Below are positions 34,066 through 42,997 of a stretch of DNA of 64,000 nt, piece by piece (position 1 is the stretch's first letter; each line of letters opens with the position of its first letter). Origin of the DNA: Streptomyces sp. NBC_00078 (GTDB taxonomy: Bacteria > Actinomycetota > Actinomycetes > Streptomycetales > Streptomycetaceae). The stretch lies in assembly GCF_026343335.1 (NCBI RefSeq), contig NZ_JAPELX010000001.1, forward strand, positions 6,200,001 to 6,264,000, in the 5' to 3' direction. Position numbers and translations under genes: made by a program. The notes below the pieces were generated by a model. The model was not told the origin of the DNA and did not search any database. It was given only the letters and a program-made list of their open reading frames with translations.

Positions 34066-35253
34066 ATGAGAGCAGTGATCTGCGGAGCCGGTATCGCCGG
34101 GCTGTCGCTGGCCGGCCGCCTGCACAACGTGCTCGGCTGGGAGGTCGTCGTCCTGGAGAAGGCTCCGCAGCCCCGCACCGAGGGATACATGATCGACTTC
34201 TTCGGGCCGGGCTACGACGCGGCCGAGGCCATGGGTGTGCTGCCCTGGCTGGAGGAGCTTGGTTATCCGGTTTCCGAGGCGGCCTTCCTCGACGACGACG
34301 GCCGGTGTCGCGCGCGGCTCGACTACGGCCGGTTCGCCCGTTCCCTGGACGGACGCCTGCTCAGCATCATGCGACCGGACCTCGAACTCGCCCTGCGGGA
34401 ACGGCTGTCCTTCGCCGTCGGCCTGCGCTTCGGCGTCGGCCCGGCACACATCGACCCGAGTCCCTACGGCGTCCACGTCACCCTCACCGACGGCAGTTCC
34501 CTCGACGCCGACCTCCTCGTCGGGGCCGACGGACTGCATTCCACCGTGCGGGCCATAGTCTTCGGCGAGGAACAACGGTTCGTGCGCTATCTCGGGTACC
34601 ACACCGCCGCTTTCACCTTCGACGACCCCCACGTCCACGCGGAACTGGGCGACCGGGTCTGCCTGACCGACACCGCCGGGCGACAGATGGGTCTCTACGC
34701 ACTCAGGGACGGCGCGGTCGCCGCCTTCGCCGTTTACCGCAGTGCCGACCCCCGTCGTCCAGAGGATGCGAGGGCTGCCCTTTACCACGAGTACGGCTCC
34801 CTCGGCTGGCTCGTACCCCGCGCCCTGGCCGGGTGCCCGCCCTCCTCGCGGGTCTACTACGACCAGGTCGCCCAGAGCGATCTGCCCAGCTGGAGCCGGG
34901 GGCGGGTCGTGCTGCTGGGTGACGCCTGCCAGGCCGTGTCCCTGCTTGGCGGGCAGGGCGCCTCCCTGGCGGTCGCGGGGGCCTATGTCCTGGCCGACCA
35001 ACTCGCCTGTACGCGTCGCGTCGAGGACGCGCTGCACGGCTACGAACGCCTGTGGCGGCCCGTCATCAGGGACAGACAGCGCACCGCCCGAAGAACGGCC
35101 CGCTGGTTCGTCCCCGAAACGGCACGGCGGCTGCGCGTCCGCCGAGCTGCCCTGCGCTTCGCCGGCCTACCGGGCGCGAGTCGTCTCGCCGGCACCTCAC
35201 TGGCAGGGAAGCAGCGGCCCTCGCTGCGACAACTCGCCGCAGTGCCCGTCTAG
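34066..35253 (+). CDS. FAD-dependent monooxygenase (TetX/PHBH type)
   Basis: 395 residues. The N-terminal GxGxxG is AVICGAGIAGLSLAG; DGLHSTVR lies in the middle; the GD motif is VVLLGDACQAVSLLGGQGAS. Such flavoenzymes hydroxylate aromatic or tetracycline-like compounds with NAD(P)H and O2. The start ATG 34066 has GAGAGGCG upstream; a frame open to GTG 34030 adds twelve unlikely residues. The TTTTGCA operator at 34002 suggests control with the stress cluster. Substrate unknown. Confidence 0.88.
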   Translation: MRAVICGAGIAGLSLAGRLHNVLGWEVVVLEKAPQPRTEGYMIDFFGPGYDAAEAMGVLPWLEELGYPVSEAAFLDDDGRCRARLDYGRFARSLDGRLLSIMRPDLELALRERLSFAVGLRFGVGPAHIDPSPYGVHVTLTDGSSLDADLLVGADGLHSTVRAIVFGEEQRFVRYLGYHTAAFTFDDPHVHAELGDRVCLTDTAGRQMGLYALRDGAVAAFAVYRSADPRRPEDARAALYHEYGSLGWLVPRALAGCPPSSRVYYDQVAQSDLPSWSRGRVVLLGDACQAVSLLGGQGASLAVAGAYVLADQLACTRRVEDALHGYERLWRPVIRDRQRTARRTARWFVPETARRLRVRRAALRFAGLPGASRLAGTSLAGKQRPSLRQLAAVPV

Positions 35254-35340
35254 TCGGACTCGGTTCCGGTACCGCCTCGGGCGCCGTGATCCCTCGGACA
35301 GGACCCACTCGGCGGCATTTCGTACATTTGGGAGACCCGC

Positions 35341-35754
35341 ATGTCACCACGTTCCCGGCCCGGTCCCGGTGCCCTGACCCCTCGGCTGCGCGAAGCCCTG
35401 GACACCGCCGACTGCCGGTCGCTGGCCGACGTCCTGCACCCGTACGTGTGCTGGAACCCGTCCGACGGAAGCGGCCCGGGCTGTCACACCCGCTCCCACG
35501 TCCTCAGCCGGTGCGCCCGCCTGCACGCTCTCGGGCTGCGGGCCCATATAGAGGAGACCTTCACCTACCCGGCGGCTGTGGTCCTCGGCCTACGGATCCA
35601 CGGCACCGTGCCTCCGGCCGACCCGCGGACCGTCGTATACCACGTGTTCGACGTCGCCGACGGACTCGTCACCCGCGTCACCGGCTATACCGACCGATCG
35701 CAGGCCCTCGACGCGGCCTTCCCCGGCGCCACGGCGGCGGGCCCGGGGCACTGA
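35341..35754 (+). CDS. SnoaL/NTF2-like protein
   Basis: 137 residues with an NTF2-fold outline: TPRLREALDTADCRSLADVL, VCWNPSDGSGPGCHTRSHVL, and VVYHVFDVADGLVTRVTGY. Members of this fold often act as cyclases, isomerases or binding subunits. It follows the FAD monooxygenase by 88 bases and could be in its transcript. No catalytic set is obvious. Confidence 0.6.
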   Translation: MSPRSRPGPGALTPRLREALDTADCRSLADVLHPYVCWNPSDGSGPGCHTRSHVLSRCARLHALGLRAHIEETFTYPAAVVLGLRIHGTVPPADPRTVVYHVFDVADGLVTRVTGYTDRSQALDAAFPGATAAGPGH

Positions 35755-35780
35755 GACCCGCCCGGGAAGCGGCGGTCAGG

Positions 35781-36068
35781 TCAGGACGAGGCCACACGTG
35801 CCTGGAGGCGGACCAGCCCGGCCACTGCGAACTGGAGGGACACCGGCAGTGTGTGCCCGGCGGTGATGCCGCGGACGTGATGCAGTTCCACGCGCGGCCC
35901 GTCGCCGTGGAAGGTGACGGTGGTACCGGACAGCAGCAGGATGCCCGCGGTGGCCAGCGACCCGTTGCCCTCGGCGGACCTCCCGCCCACCAGGACGCCC
36001 CTTCCCTCGTCCGGAGTAGCGACCATGCCGAGGTGCTCGGGCACCGCACCGGCGTTGCGCACCGACAT
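35781..36068 (-). CDS. PCu(A)C-like copper chaperone fragment, no signal peptide
   Basis: 95 residues from ATG 36068: LSMSVRNAGAVPEHLGMVAT, then FHGDGPRVELHHVRGITAGH and TLPVSLQFAVAGLVRLQARV, the strand order of the PCu(A)C fold. The Met ligands of the usual Cu site are absent (only His remain in VELHHV). No signal peptide precedes it, and it starts 71 bases after CtaG. It is probably a decayed or truncated copy of the complete gene at 38469. Confidence 0.5.
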   Translation of the reverse strand: MSVRNAGAVPEHLGMVATPDEGRGVLVGGRSAEGNGSLATAGILLLSGTTVTFHGDGPRVELHHVRGITAGHTLPVSLQFAVAGLVRLQARVASS

Positions 36069-36139
36069 GGAGAGCGTGCTGTTCCTCCAGGTTGAGCCAA
36101 CGAGTTGGAGTGCGGCACGAGCGCGAGGACCGCCGGGTC

Positions 36140-37117
36140 TCAGGCGGGGTGGTCGCGGGCGGCGAGGCGGGCGAGGTAGGCGTTGTAGGCGGCGAGTTCG
36201 GCGTCGTGGTCCCGGTCGGCCTGGCGGTCGGTGCGGGCGGCGGTGCGCCGGTCGCTGCCGGCCCACTGCACGAGCACGGCCATCAGCACGAGCAGGGTGG
36301 GGATCTCGCTGAAGGCCCAGGCGATGCCGCCGCCGGTGTTCTGGTCGGCGAGGGGGGTGAGGTGCCAGGTGGTCGGAGGGTGTGCGAAGAACGTGGCGAT
36401 CAGGGTGGTCGACATCATCACGGCGATGCCGAAGAAAGCGTGGAAGGGCATGCCGATGAACAGTTCCAGCATCCGCAGCAGGTGGGAGGTGCGGCGTGGA
36501 GCCGGGTCGACGCCGAGAATGGGCCAGAAGAACAGCAGACCGGTCACCAGGAAGTGGGCCAGCATCCACTCGTGGCTGAGCCAGCTGCCCATCAGGAGAT
36601 CGAACAGGGGGGTGAAGTACAGGCCGTAGAGGCTGGCGATGAACAGTGGCAGGGTGAACAGCGGCGAGGAGAACACCCGGGCCGCGCGACTGTGCAGGAA
36701 CCGGGTGAGCAGTTCCCGGGGGCCGGTGCGGCCACGTGCGGCGGTGGGCAGGGCCCGCAGGGCGAGCGTGATCGGCGCTCCGAGCAGGAGCAGGATCGGG
36801 GAGAGCATGGACAGCACCATGTGCTGCACCATGTGGACGCTGAACAACTCCATGCCGTAGCCGCCCACGCCGGTGCAGGTGACCGCCGCGACGGTGAGCA
36901 CGCCCGCGGTCCACCACAGGGTGCGGGCGATCGGCCAGCGGTCGCCGCGCCGCCGCAGTCGCCACACGCCCAGACCGTAGGCGGCCAGGGCGAGGAGACA
37001 GGCGAGGGGCTCCACCGGCAGCGGCTGGGGATGCCAGGCCAGCAGCCGCCCCAGGGTCGGCGGAGCGGTCGGCATCCACATCGGACCGGTCATGTTCATG
37101 TGCTGCACGCCTGTCAT
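36140..37117 (-). CDS. Cytochrome c oxidase assembly protein CtaG-like
   Basis: 325 residues with seven membrane helices. Family marks: HMVQHMVLSMLSPILLLLGAP, SLYGLYFTPLFDLLMGSWLS and FFWPILGVDPAPRR. These membrane proteins insert copper in the CuB site of cytochrome oxidase or take up copper. Start ATG 37117 is one base past the Dyp peroxidase stop. The N-terminal MNMTGPMWMP is Met-rich, as expected for a Cu protein. Confidence 0.88.
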   Translation of the reverse strand: MTGVQHMNMTGPMWMPTAPPTLGRLLAWHPQPLPVEPLACLLALAAYGLGVWRLRRRGDRWPIARTLWWTAGVLTVAAVTCTGVGGYGMELFSVHMVQHMVLSMLSPILLLLGAPITLALRALPTAARGRTGPRELLTRFLHSRAARVFSSPLFTLPLFIASLYGLYFTPLFDLLMGSWLSHEWMLAHFLVTGLLFFWPILGVDPAPRRTSHLLRMLELFIGMPFHAFFGIAVMMSTTLIATFFAHPPTTWHLTPLADQNTGGGIAWAFSEIPTLLVLMAVLVQWAGSDRRTAARTDRQADRDHDAELAAYNAYLARLAARDHPA

Positions 37118-37118
37118 G

Positions 37119-38378
37119 TCATCCCTCCAGCAGGCTCTGGCCGACGTACTCGCCCGGCGCGGCGCCGCCCGGCACGGCGAAGACGGCGTTGGACTCGTGG
37201 CGGATGAAGCGGGTGAGGTGGTCGGCGCCGTCGAGTTTCGTCTGCACCTTGACGAAGGCGGCGGGGTCGGCCTGCCAGGCGATGAACAGCAGTCCCGCGT
37301 CCGGTTGCCCGTGGGTGTCGTAGCCGTCGTGGTAGGAGAAGCCGCGGCGCAGCATGGCCGCCTGGTCGTTGGACTCGGGGGCGGCGACGCGGATGTGGGC
37401 GTCGGCGGGGATGGCGAGGGCGCCGTGGGAGGTGAACTTGTCCAGGTCCATGGGTGTGGCCTCGCGCGCGTCGTCGGGGGCCGACAGGGGTGCGCCGGTG
37501 TCCTTGCGGCGGCCGATGACCTGTTCCTGCTCCGTGCGGGAGAGGTCGGCCCAGTCGTCGAGGCGTATGCGGATGCGGCGTACGACGGCGTAGGAACCTC
37601 CGTTCAGCCACGCCTCGTCGCCGTGACCGTCGGGGACGAAGATCCTGGCGGCGAAATCCCTGTCGGTGGGCTTGGGGTTGGCGGTGCCGTCGAGCTGGCC
37701 CATCAGATTGCGGACGGACTTCGAGTGGGCGGTGACGCCGGGGGCGCGGTTGAAGCCGCTCATCTGCCAGCGGACCTCGGCCGTTCCAGTCGCTTCCCGC
37801 TGGAGGATGCGCAGGGCGTGGAACGCGACGAGGGGGTCGTCGGCGCCGATCTGGATCCACAGGTCGCCCTCGCTGCGCTTCGGGTCGATCGCGTCGGACG
37901 GGAAGCGGGGGACGGGCACGAGCGCGCCCGGGGCGCGATGGGCCAGGCCGGTCCTGGTGAAGAAGGTGCGGCCGAATCCGAAAGTGATGCTCAGTCTGCA
38001 AGGGCCGGCGTCGAGGGCGATCTGGTCGTCGCCAGTGGGCGGGTGCCCCTGGGCCATCGCCTCGGCCGCGGTCGACCAGCGTCGCATCAGCGCGGCGGCC
38101 TCCTTGCGGCCGGCGTCTGCGCCCAGGTCGAAGGCGATGAGGTGGCCCACCGCCTGCGGGGCTGTGGTGATGCCCGCCTGGTGGATGCCGCGGAAGGGGA
38201 CGGCGCTGTCGCCGACCGCGGTGAGCGGGGTGGGATCGTGTCCGGCGGCGTAGGCGACCGTGCCGCCGCCCGCCCCGGCCAGGAGTCCCACGGTGCCGGC
38301 GGCGCCCGCTGTACCCAGCAGCCGTCTGCGGGAGATGACGCGCTGTCCTTCGTGATGGTGTGTGCTGTCTTCGCGCAT
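37119..38378 (-). CDS. Dyp-type heme peroxidase / EfeB-like, Tat-exported
   Basis: 419 residues. Twin-arginine signal SRRRLLGTAGAAG at 16-28. The DyP motifs: GQLDGTANP (the catalytic Asp of GxxDG), a heme-ligand His near HIRVAAPE, and FSYHDGYD with the distal Arg in LRRGFSYH. It oxidises dyes or releases iron from heme with H2O2 outside the membrane. It lies in the copper cluster next to CtaG and Sco1. Its stop is immediately followed by the CtaG start. Confidence 0.9.
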   Translation of the reverse strand: MREDSTHHHEGQRVISRRRLLGTAGAAGTVGLLAGAGGGTVAYAAGHDPTPLTAVGDSAVPFRGIHQAGITTAPQAVGHLIAFDLGADAGRKEAAALMRRWSTAAEAMAQGHPPTGDDQIALDAGPCRLSITFGFGRTFFTRTGLAHRAPGALVPVPRFPSDAIDPKRSEGDLWIQIGADDPLVAFHALRILQREATGTAEVRWQMSGFNRAPGVTAHSKSVRNLMGQLDGTANPKPTDRDFAARIFVPDGHGDEAWLNGGSYAVVRRIRIRLDDWADLSRTEQEQVIGRRKDTGAPLSAPDDAREATPMDLDKFTSHGALAIPADAHIRVAAPESNDQAAMLRRGFSYHDGYDTHGQPDAGLLFIAWQADPAAFVKVQTKLDGADHLTRFIRHESNAVFAVPGGAAPGEYVGQSLLEG

Positions 38379-38468
38379 ATCGAAGCCTCGTTGAACCTCT
38401 GGAGTACGGATGCCTGAGGGCGAGGGCCGCCGCTGTGGTCGAGCGCGCGGGCAGGCCCTCGCCGTGGG

Positions 38469-38930
38469 TCAGTTCGAGGGCTGGTACGTCGTCGGCTCGA
38501 CCGGCGCCCGGACCGTGATGGAGTCGGAGGAGGCGAAGCGCAGCCGCAACGTGATCGTCTCGCCCACGGTCGGCTTCTTCTTGAAGCCCATCAGCATCAG
38601 ATGGTCGCCCCCGGTGCGCAGCACCAGGCTCCCGCCCGCGGGGATGCTGAACGCCTGCACCGGTTCCATCTGGTTCTCGGCCGTGGTGCGGTGCATGGTG
38701 ACGCTGGTGGCGGCGTCGCTGGTCACGCCGGTGAGTTTGTCCGGCTGCCGGCCGGTGTTGGTGACGGTGAAGTAGCCGGCGGCCATGTCGTCGGTCACCG
38801 GCTGCCGTATGTAGGCGCCCGTCACCTGCAGAACAGGGGTGTCGTAGGCCGGTGTCGCCGTCGGCGACGACGAACAGCCGGTCAGCGCGGTGGCGGAGAC
38901 GAGGAGTGCGGCGGCGAAGGTGCGGGTCAC
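38469..38930 (-). CDS. PCu(A)C copper chaperone lipoprotein
   Basis: 153 residues. Lipobox ATALTGC puts the lipid Cys at 19. The Cu(I) ligand set is visible as H80 (VTMHRTT), M88 (NQMEPV), H110 and M112 (HLMLMGF), matching the H-x10-M-x21-H-x-M rule. GTG 38930 overlaps the stop of the Sco1 gene by four bases. The protein hands copper to Sco1 and cytochrome oxidase. Confidence 0.92.
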   Translation of the reverse strand: MTRTFAAALLVSATALTGCSSSPTATPAYDTPVLQVTGAYIRQPVTDDMAAGYFTVTNTGRQPDKLTGVTSDAATSVTMHRTTAENQMEPVQAFSIPAGGSLVLRTGGDHLMLMGFKKKPTVGETITLRLRFASSDSITVRAPVEPTTYQPSN

Positions 38931-39592
38931 GGCATCCGTCCCTTGACGATCTTCGGCAGGTCGGTGGCGTAACGCTCTTCGGAGGTTCCCGAGGTGTAGA
39001 AGAGGTGGGCCTTGTCGTCCTTGGGTGAGAACGCGAACACCTCGGCGCCGTGGCTGACGGTCACGCTGCCGTCCTGGTGTTTCACCGGTGCGGAGATGCC
39101 GACGCCCAGGCTCTTCGCCGCGCCCTGAATGCTGGTGAAGTCGCCGGTCAGGCCGATGAACCGGGGGTCGATGGCGCCGAGCCACTGCTTCAGGCGCCGC
39201 GGGGTGTCGCGGGTGGGGTCCGTGCTGACGAACACCACACGCAGGTCGCGCCGGTCGGCCGCCGGCAGTCTGCGCGCGGCCAGCGCGAGGTCCGCCATGG
39301 TCGTCGGGCACACGTCCGGGCAGTGCGTGTAGCCGAAATACAGCAGCGTCGGGTGGCCCGCGGTCTGCTCGACGAGGTCGTAGGAATGGCCGTTCTGGTC
39401 GGTGAGACGCAGATCGGGTTTCGCGTCCGGCGTGTCCAGCGTGACGGTGCCAGGAGTCACCGAGGAGGACGGGGTGGAGATGACGGCGGCCGGCTGGCCG
39501 GCCGACGCGTCGTCACAGGCGGCCAGGCCGAGACCGGCCGTGGCCACGAGCGTCGCGGCCACGGCGACGCGGCGCGCGGGAAAGACATGCAT
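38927..39592 (-). CDS. Sco1/SenC copper chaperone lipoprotein
   Basis: 221 residues. Lipobox LAAC26; copper-binding C91-PDV-C95 in THCPDVCPTT; His near VTVSHGAEVF; thioredoxin-like fold. It delivers copper to the CuA site. Start ATG 39592. It overlaps the PCu(A)C gene and precedes CtaG, a standard oxidase assembly set. Confidence 0.92.
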   Translation of the reverse strand: MHVFPARRVAVAATLVATAGLGLAACDDASAGQPAAVISTPSSSVTPGTVTLDTPDAKPDLRLTDQNGHSYDLVEQTAGHPTLLYFGYTHCPDVCPTTMADLALAARRLPAADRRDLRVVFVSTDPTRDTPRRLKQWLGAIDPRFIGLTGDFTSIQGAAKSLGVGISAPVKHQDGSVTVSHGAEVFAFSPKDDKAHLFYTSGTSEERYATDLPKIVKGRMP

Positions 39593-39838
39593 GAAGGGCT
39601 CCTGCAGGTGAAGCGGCGGCGTACAGCGATCTCCGGACAGGGCAGGGCGGCGTACGCACGGGTGGGAGAGGCGAGACGCCCTCGCTGTGCCGGCGCTTTG
39701 CGAGCAGCCGAACGGCATACGTACGGAGTGGAGTCCGAGGCGTGCACCGACAGCCGGACTGTCCGCCGCAGGCGGGGATCTCACCCGATGGCGCCAGGGC
39801 GGCCTCGCCCACCCCGCCGAGTTTGGACGCAGGAAGGT

Positions 39839-40642
39839 TCAGGCCGCCGGGACCGCCGAGGGCGGACCACGGCGGACGACGCACGCCGACAGGCGCCAGG
39901 AGAGCAACCGGCGGATGTCGGCTCGCGCGGCGGATGCGGCGAGCGCGCACCGCATCCGTTTCAGCAGTGCGGCGAGCGGAACCAGGAGCGAAGCGGCGGT
40001 GACGAGCAGGCCGCACAGCGTCCGCAGCAGGAGGCAGCGGGCCACCTGCCACGCTGTCACCGCCGGGAGCCGGACGGTCTGCCACACGGCGATCTCAGTG
40101 CGGCGCAGTACCCACCCCGTCACGACGACCGCGGCCACGTGCGCGGCGAGCATCGGAGGTGTGAGCATCGAGCCCAGCGTCATCGCGTGCCCGCCGTGAC
40201 CGGTCATCCCCGCCATGGCCGGCACACTGTGTGCGGCGCGGGCCGGATCGATCCGTGCCTCTCGCAGGATCCTCGTCGCCCTCTCCGGCGTGAGCTGTGC
40301 CGATCCGGCGCCGCACAGGAACCGTTGGGCCAGAGCCACCACCTGAGCGGACCGGTCAGCGGGAGCCGGCGCCATGGAACCCTGGCCCAGGGAGAAGACC
40401 AGGTGAAGACCGGTCCCACCGGCCAGCAGGCTGAGCGCGATGGCGGGCAGGGAGCGTTCCCGACCGGCCAGCGGGCCCACCACGCACACCACGCCGGCCC
40501 AGCCGGCAGCCAGGGACCACACCGGGATCGCGGCGCCGGAGGCCAGCGCGTGCCCGCTCGCGGACAGCGCCACGCACACCGCCGAGAACACCGCGGCCCT
40601 CAGCAGTCTCAGATCGGTGGCAGCCCGTACCGGGATGTTCAT
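39839..40642 (-). CDS. Membrane protein of the copper cluster, 267 aa, paralog of 42104
   Basis: About five helices with His/Met-rich loop MAGMTGHGGHAMTLGSM, likely metal-binding. Ends SWRLSACVVRRGPP, a tail also found in the 42104 protein (RYAVVRRGPP). Both start near RAAVF(S/A)AVCV. I see no known family beyond this pair. Start ATG 40642. Role in metal handling inferred from place. Confidence 0.65.
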   Translation of the reverse strand: MNIPVRAATDLRLLRAAVFSAVCVALSASGHALASGAAIPVWSLAAGWAGVVCVVGPLAGRERSLPAIALSLLAGGTGLHLVFSLGQGSMAPAPADRSAQVVALAQRFLCGAGSAQLTPERATRILREARIDPARAAHSVPAMAGMTGHGGHAMTLGSMLTPPMLAAHVAAVVVTGWVLRRTEIAVWQTVRLPAVTAWQVARCLLLRTLCGLLVTAASLLVPLAALLKRMRCALAASAARADIRRLLSWRLSACVVRRGPPSAVPAA

Positions 40643-40748
40643 GGCGCACGCCACTATTCCAGCCGCCCCCGCGGCGGTGAACGCCGGGGTGTTCTGTGTC
40701 GGCGGGCGGTGGCCCGGCCCGGCTGTCCGCCGCGCCGGGCCCGGTGGT

Positions 40749-41351
40749 TCACCCGGTGGCTCGCCTCCTTCCTGTCGGACGTGTCCCGCGCGTCATACGT
40801 ACGGCGACGAGGCCCCCGCCCACGACCACGACGGCGACCGCCGCCAGGACGACGAGCGCGGTGGTGCGACCGAGTCCGAGGATCGTGTCGTCCGGGTCCG
40901 CGCTCGTCGCTGTGACCGGCGCGGCCAGGGCCAGGCCCTTGCAGGCGGTGGGAGTGGTCACCGCCCGGGCACTGTCGGCGACCTGGAACTGGAACGCGTT
41001 CGTCTGAGTGTCTCCGTCGGAGGCGGTGACGGTGTAGGTGAGGGTGTTCACCCCCGCCTGCAGGGGGCTGACGGCGGCGCAGGTGACGGAGCCGTCGGCC
41101 ACCACGGGCCGCCCGACCGGCACCACGGTGCCGGTCGGGCCGACCAGGCTGACCTTCGGGGTGGTGCCCGGCTGCAACTGGGCGAAGGTCAACTCGACGA
41201 CGCTGGTGCCGATGCCGACCGTGGAGCCGGGCGCCGGCGTCGCGTCCTTCAGCGCGGTGTGGGCGTAGGCGGGCGTGCCGCCGAACAGCAGCAGCACGCC
41301 CAGACACCCCAGCAGGGCGGCCGACGCCCTCAGAAATCGAAGTCCGCGCAT
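40749..41351 (-). CDS. CopC-domain copper-resistance protein
   Basis: 200 residues. Signal peptide to about 30, then HTALKDATPAPGSTV, the copper-binding N-terminal His of CopC, an immunoglobulin-like fold to about 150, and a C-terminal membrane helix (TALVVLAAVAVVVVGGGL). It overlaps the stop of the SodC-like gene by 22 bases, so the two are translationally linked. Binds periplasmic-side copper. Confidence 0.85.
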   Translation of the reverse strand: MRGLRFLRASAALLGCLGVLLLFGGTPAYAHTALKDATPAPGSTVGIGTSVVELTFAQLQPGTTPKVSLVGPTGTVVPVGRPVVADGSVTCAAVSPLQAGVNTLTYTVTASDGDTQTNAFQFQVADSARAVTTPTACKGLALAAPVTATSADPDDTILGLGRTTALVVLAAVAVVVVGGGLVAVRMTRGTRPTGRRRATG

Positions 41352-41944
41352 GCGATCCGGTTGTCCATCGCTTCCATGGGGTGGACGACGAGGGCGACCG
41401 CGCCCTTGCCGGTCTTCTTCGCGTTACCGACCGTCGTCATGCCCATACCGGACTTGTCGGCGGTGAAGGTCAGCCACACCTCGTTCGGCGGCTTGGCCGC
41501 ACCGCCCTTCGTGAACTGGAAGTGCTCGCCTCCGTCGGCGGCGGAGCAGTGCTGGGCGTGGAGATGGGCCATGTAGTGGTGGCCCGGCTTCAGACCGGTC
41601 AGGGACACCGTCACCGTGGTGCCCTTGGAACCCTGAGCCAGCCAGGCAGTGCCCTTGACGTCGTCCATGCCGGGCGGACGGGTGTCCAGCAGCTGGAACG
41701 CGCCCTTCACCACAGAGGCTCCGGACACCTTGTAGGCGGGGGTGGCCTTCGGGTCCCCGTACGACATGTTCATGTCGGACATGCTCTTAGAGGGGGACAT
41801 CGAGGACGAGGCAGCGGCCTTCTGCGACGTGCTGCCCGAGGAGTCGCCTCCGCAGCCGGAGAGCAGGGTGGCCGTCGAGGCCACGGTGACGCAGCAGGTG
41901 ACGAGACGGGCGAAGACGCGGCCCGTGTGTGGGTACGTGGACAT
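41330..41944 (-). CDS. SodC-like (Cu/Zn superoxide dismutase-type) lipoprotein
   Basis: 204 residues. Lipobox LLSGC; then a Met/Ser-rich stretch (MSPSKSMSDMNMSYG), likely copper-binding; then an SOD-like domain with HLHAQHCSAADGGEHFQF and LVVHPMEAMDNRIACADF. Several histidine ligands of SodC are present (HLHAQHC, EHF, VVHP) but the order is altered, so catalysis is uncertain. Start ATG 41944. It is in the copper cluster, coupled to CopC. Confidence 0.75.
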   Translation of the reverse strand: MSTYPHTGRVFARLVTCCVTVASTATLLSGCGGDSSGSTSQKAAASSSMSPSKSMSDMNMSYGDPKATPAYKVSGASVVKGAFQLLDTRPPGMDDVKGTAWLAQGSKGTTVTVSLTGLKPGHHYMAHLHAQHCSAADGGEHFQFTKGGAAKPPNEVWLTFTADKSGMGMTTVGNAKKTGKGAVALVVHPMEAMDNRIACADFDF

Positions 41945-42103
41945 GGAACTCCTGATCGATGGCGGGCGGGGCCGTTGCCGGCATCGGCACGTCGAAACGG
42001 CCGACATCAGGGCTCGGCCCGGGCCGGAGCTGGAGAGAAGGGGTCGACGGCATACGGGCGCATAGACCATCCGCCTGTCCCCAGGCCCCGCGGCCCGCCG
42101 GAT

Positions 42104-42901
42104 TCAGACCGGGATCACGGTCCCACGGCGAGCAGTGGATCGGGAGACGGGCGGCTGACTGCCGAAGGGCTCCGGCGGCGGACCTCGGCGCACGACCGCG
42201 TATCTCAACGAGGCGGGCGTCGGCCGACAGCGCTCCTCACCGCCGGAGGCGGGCCCGCACGACGAGGGCCCGGGCTCGGGCACCGTACGGAAGAGGACCC
42301 GGCAGACCCGGCGCAGCGGCGCGAACACGACCGCCGCGAGAGCACCGCCGATCCGGTGGGCCGCCGTCTCACCCCGCCACAGCCACAGCCCGCAGACGAC
42401 GGCGGCCAGCAGGTGCGCCAGAACCATCCCGGTGGAGCCCAGGTGGGGCAGGCCGGACGCGAGCGGTGAGCCGGAGGGCATCGTCATGGATCCCAAGGGC
42501 ATTCCCATGGACCCCGAGTGGGGCACCGCCGTGCCCATGCGGGGGGACGTCGCGACGGGGGCGTGTGCCAGCTGGTGGGCGAGGGCGAACAGCAGGTGCA
42601 GCAACCCCTGAGTGACGACCGTGGCGCCGACGACCACTGCAGGGCCGCGCTCCCGCCCGGTCAGCCACCAGGCGCCCGAGACCGTCCCGGCAAACGCGTA
42701 GGCGATGGCCCACCAGGGCAGCGTGTCCCCGGACATGAGCGCGTGGCCCAGCGAGGTCGTGGTCACACAGACGGCCGCGAACACCGCGGCCCGCATCAGC
42801 CGCGAGACGTCGACGGCACCTCCGGCGACAGTGGACGCACCCGGCCCGGGGCTCGGTCCGCCGCGGCGGCTCCCCTGGGGCATCCGGTCACTCCTCGACA
42901 T
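42104..42901 (-). CDS. Membrane protein, 265 aa, paralog of 39839
   Basis: Helices at about 35-130, a Met/His-rich loop with repeated GSMGMPLGSM, then more helices and a long polar tail. The RAAVFAAVCV start and the AVVRRGPP tail match the 39839 protein, so they are duplicates. Start ATG 42901. No known domain. Confidence 0.65.
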   Translation of the reverse strand: MSRSDRMPQGSRRGGPSPGPGASTVAGGAVDVSRLMRAAVFAAVCVTTTSLGHALMSGDTLPWWAIAYAFAGTVSGAWWLTGRERGPAVVVGATVVTQGLLHLLFALAHQLAHAPVATSPRMGTAVPHSGSMGMPLGSMTMPSGSPLASGLPHLGSTGMVLAHLLAAVVCGLWLWRGETAAHRIGGALAAVVFAPLRRVCRVLFRTVPEPGPSSCGPASGGEERCRPTPASLRYAVVRRGPPPEPFGSQPPVSRSTARRGTVIPV

Positions 42902-42997
42902 CAACGGCCTTGTGTCGGCTTGCCGTTACGTACGGACGGCCGGGTGGCGGTGTTCACGCGGCGCTACCAAGACGCCCCGCGTGGCAGCGCCTGCGGG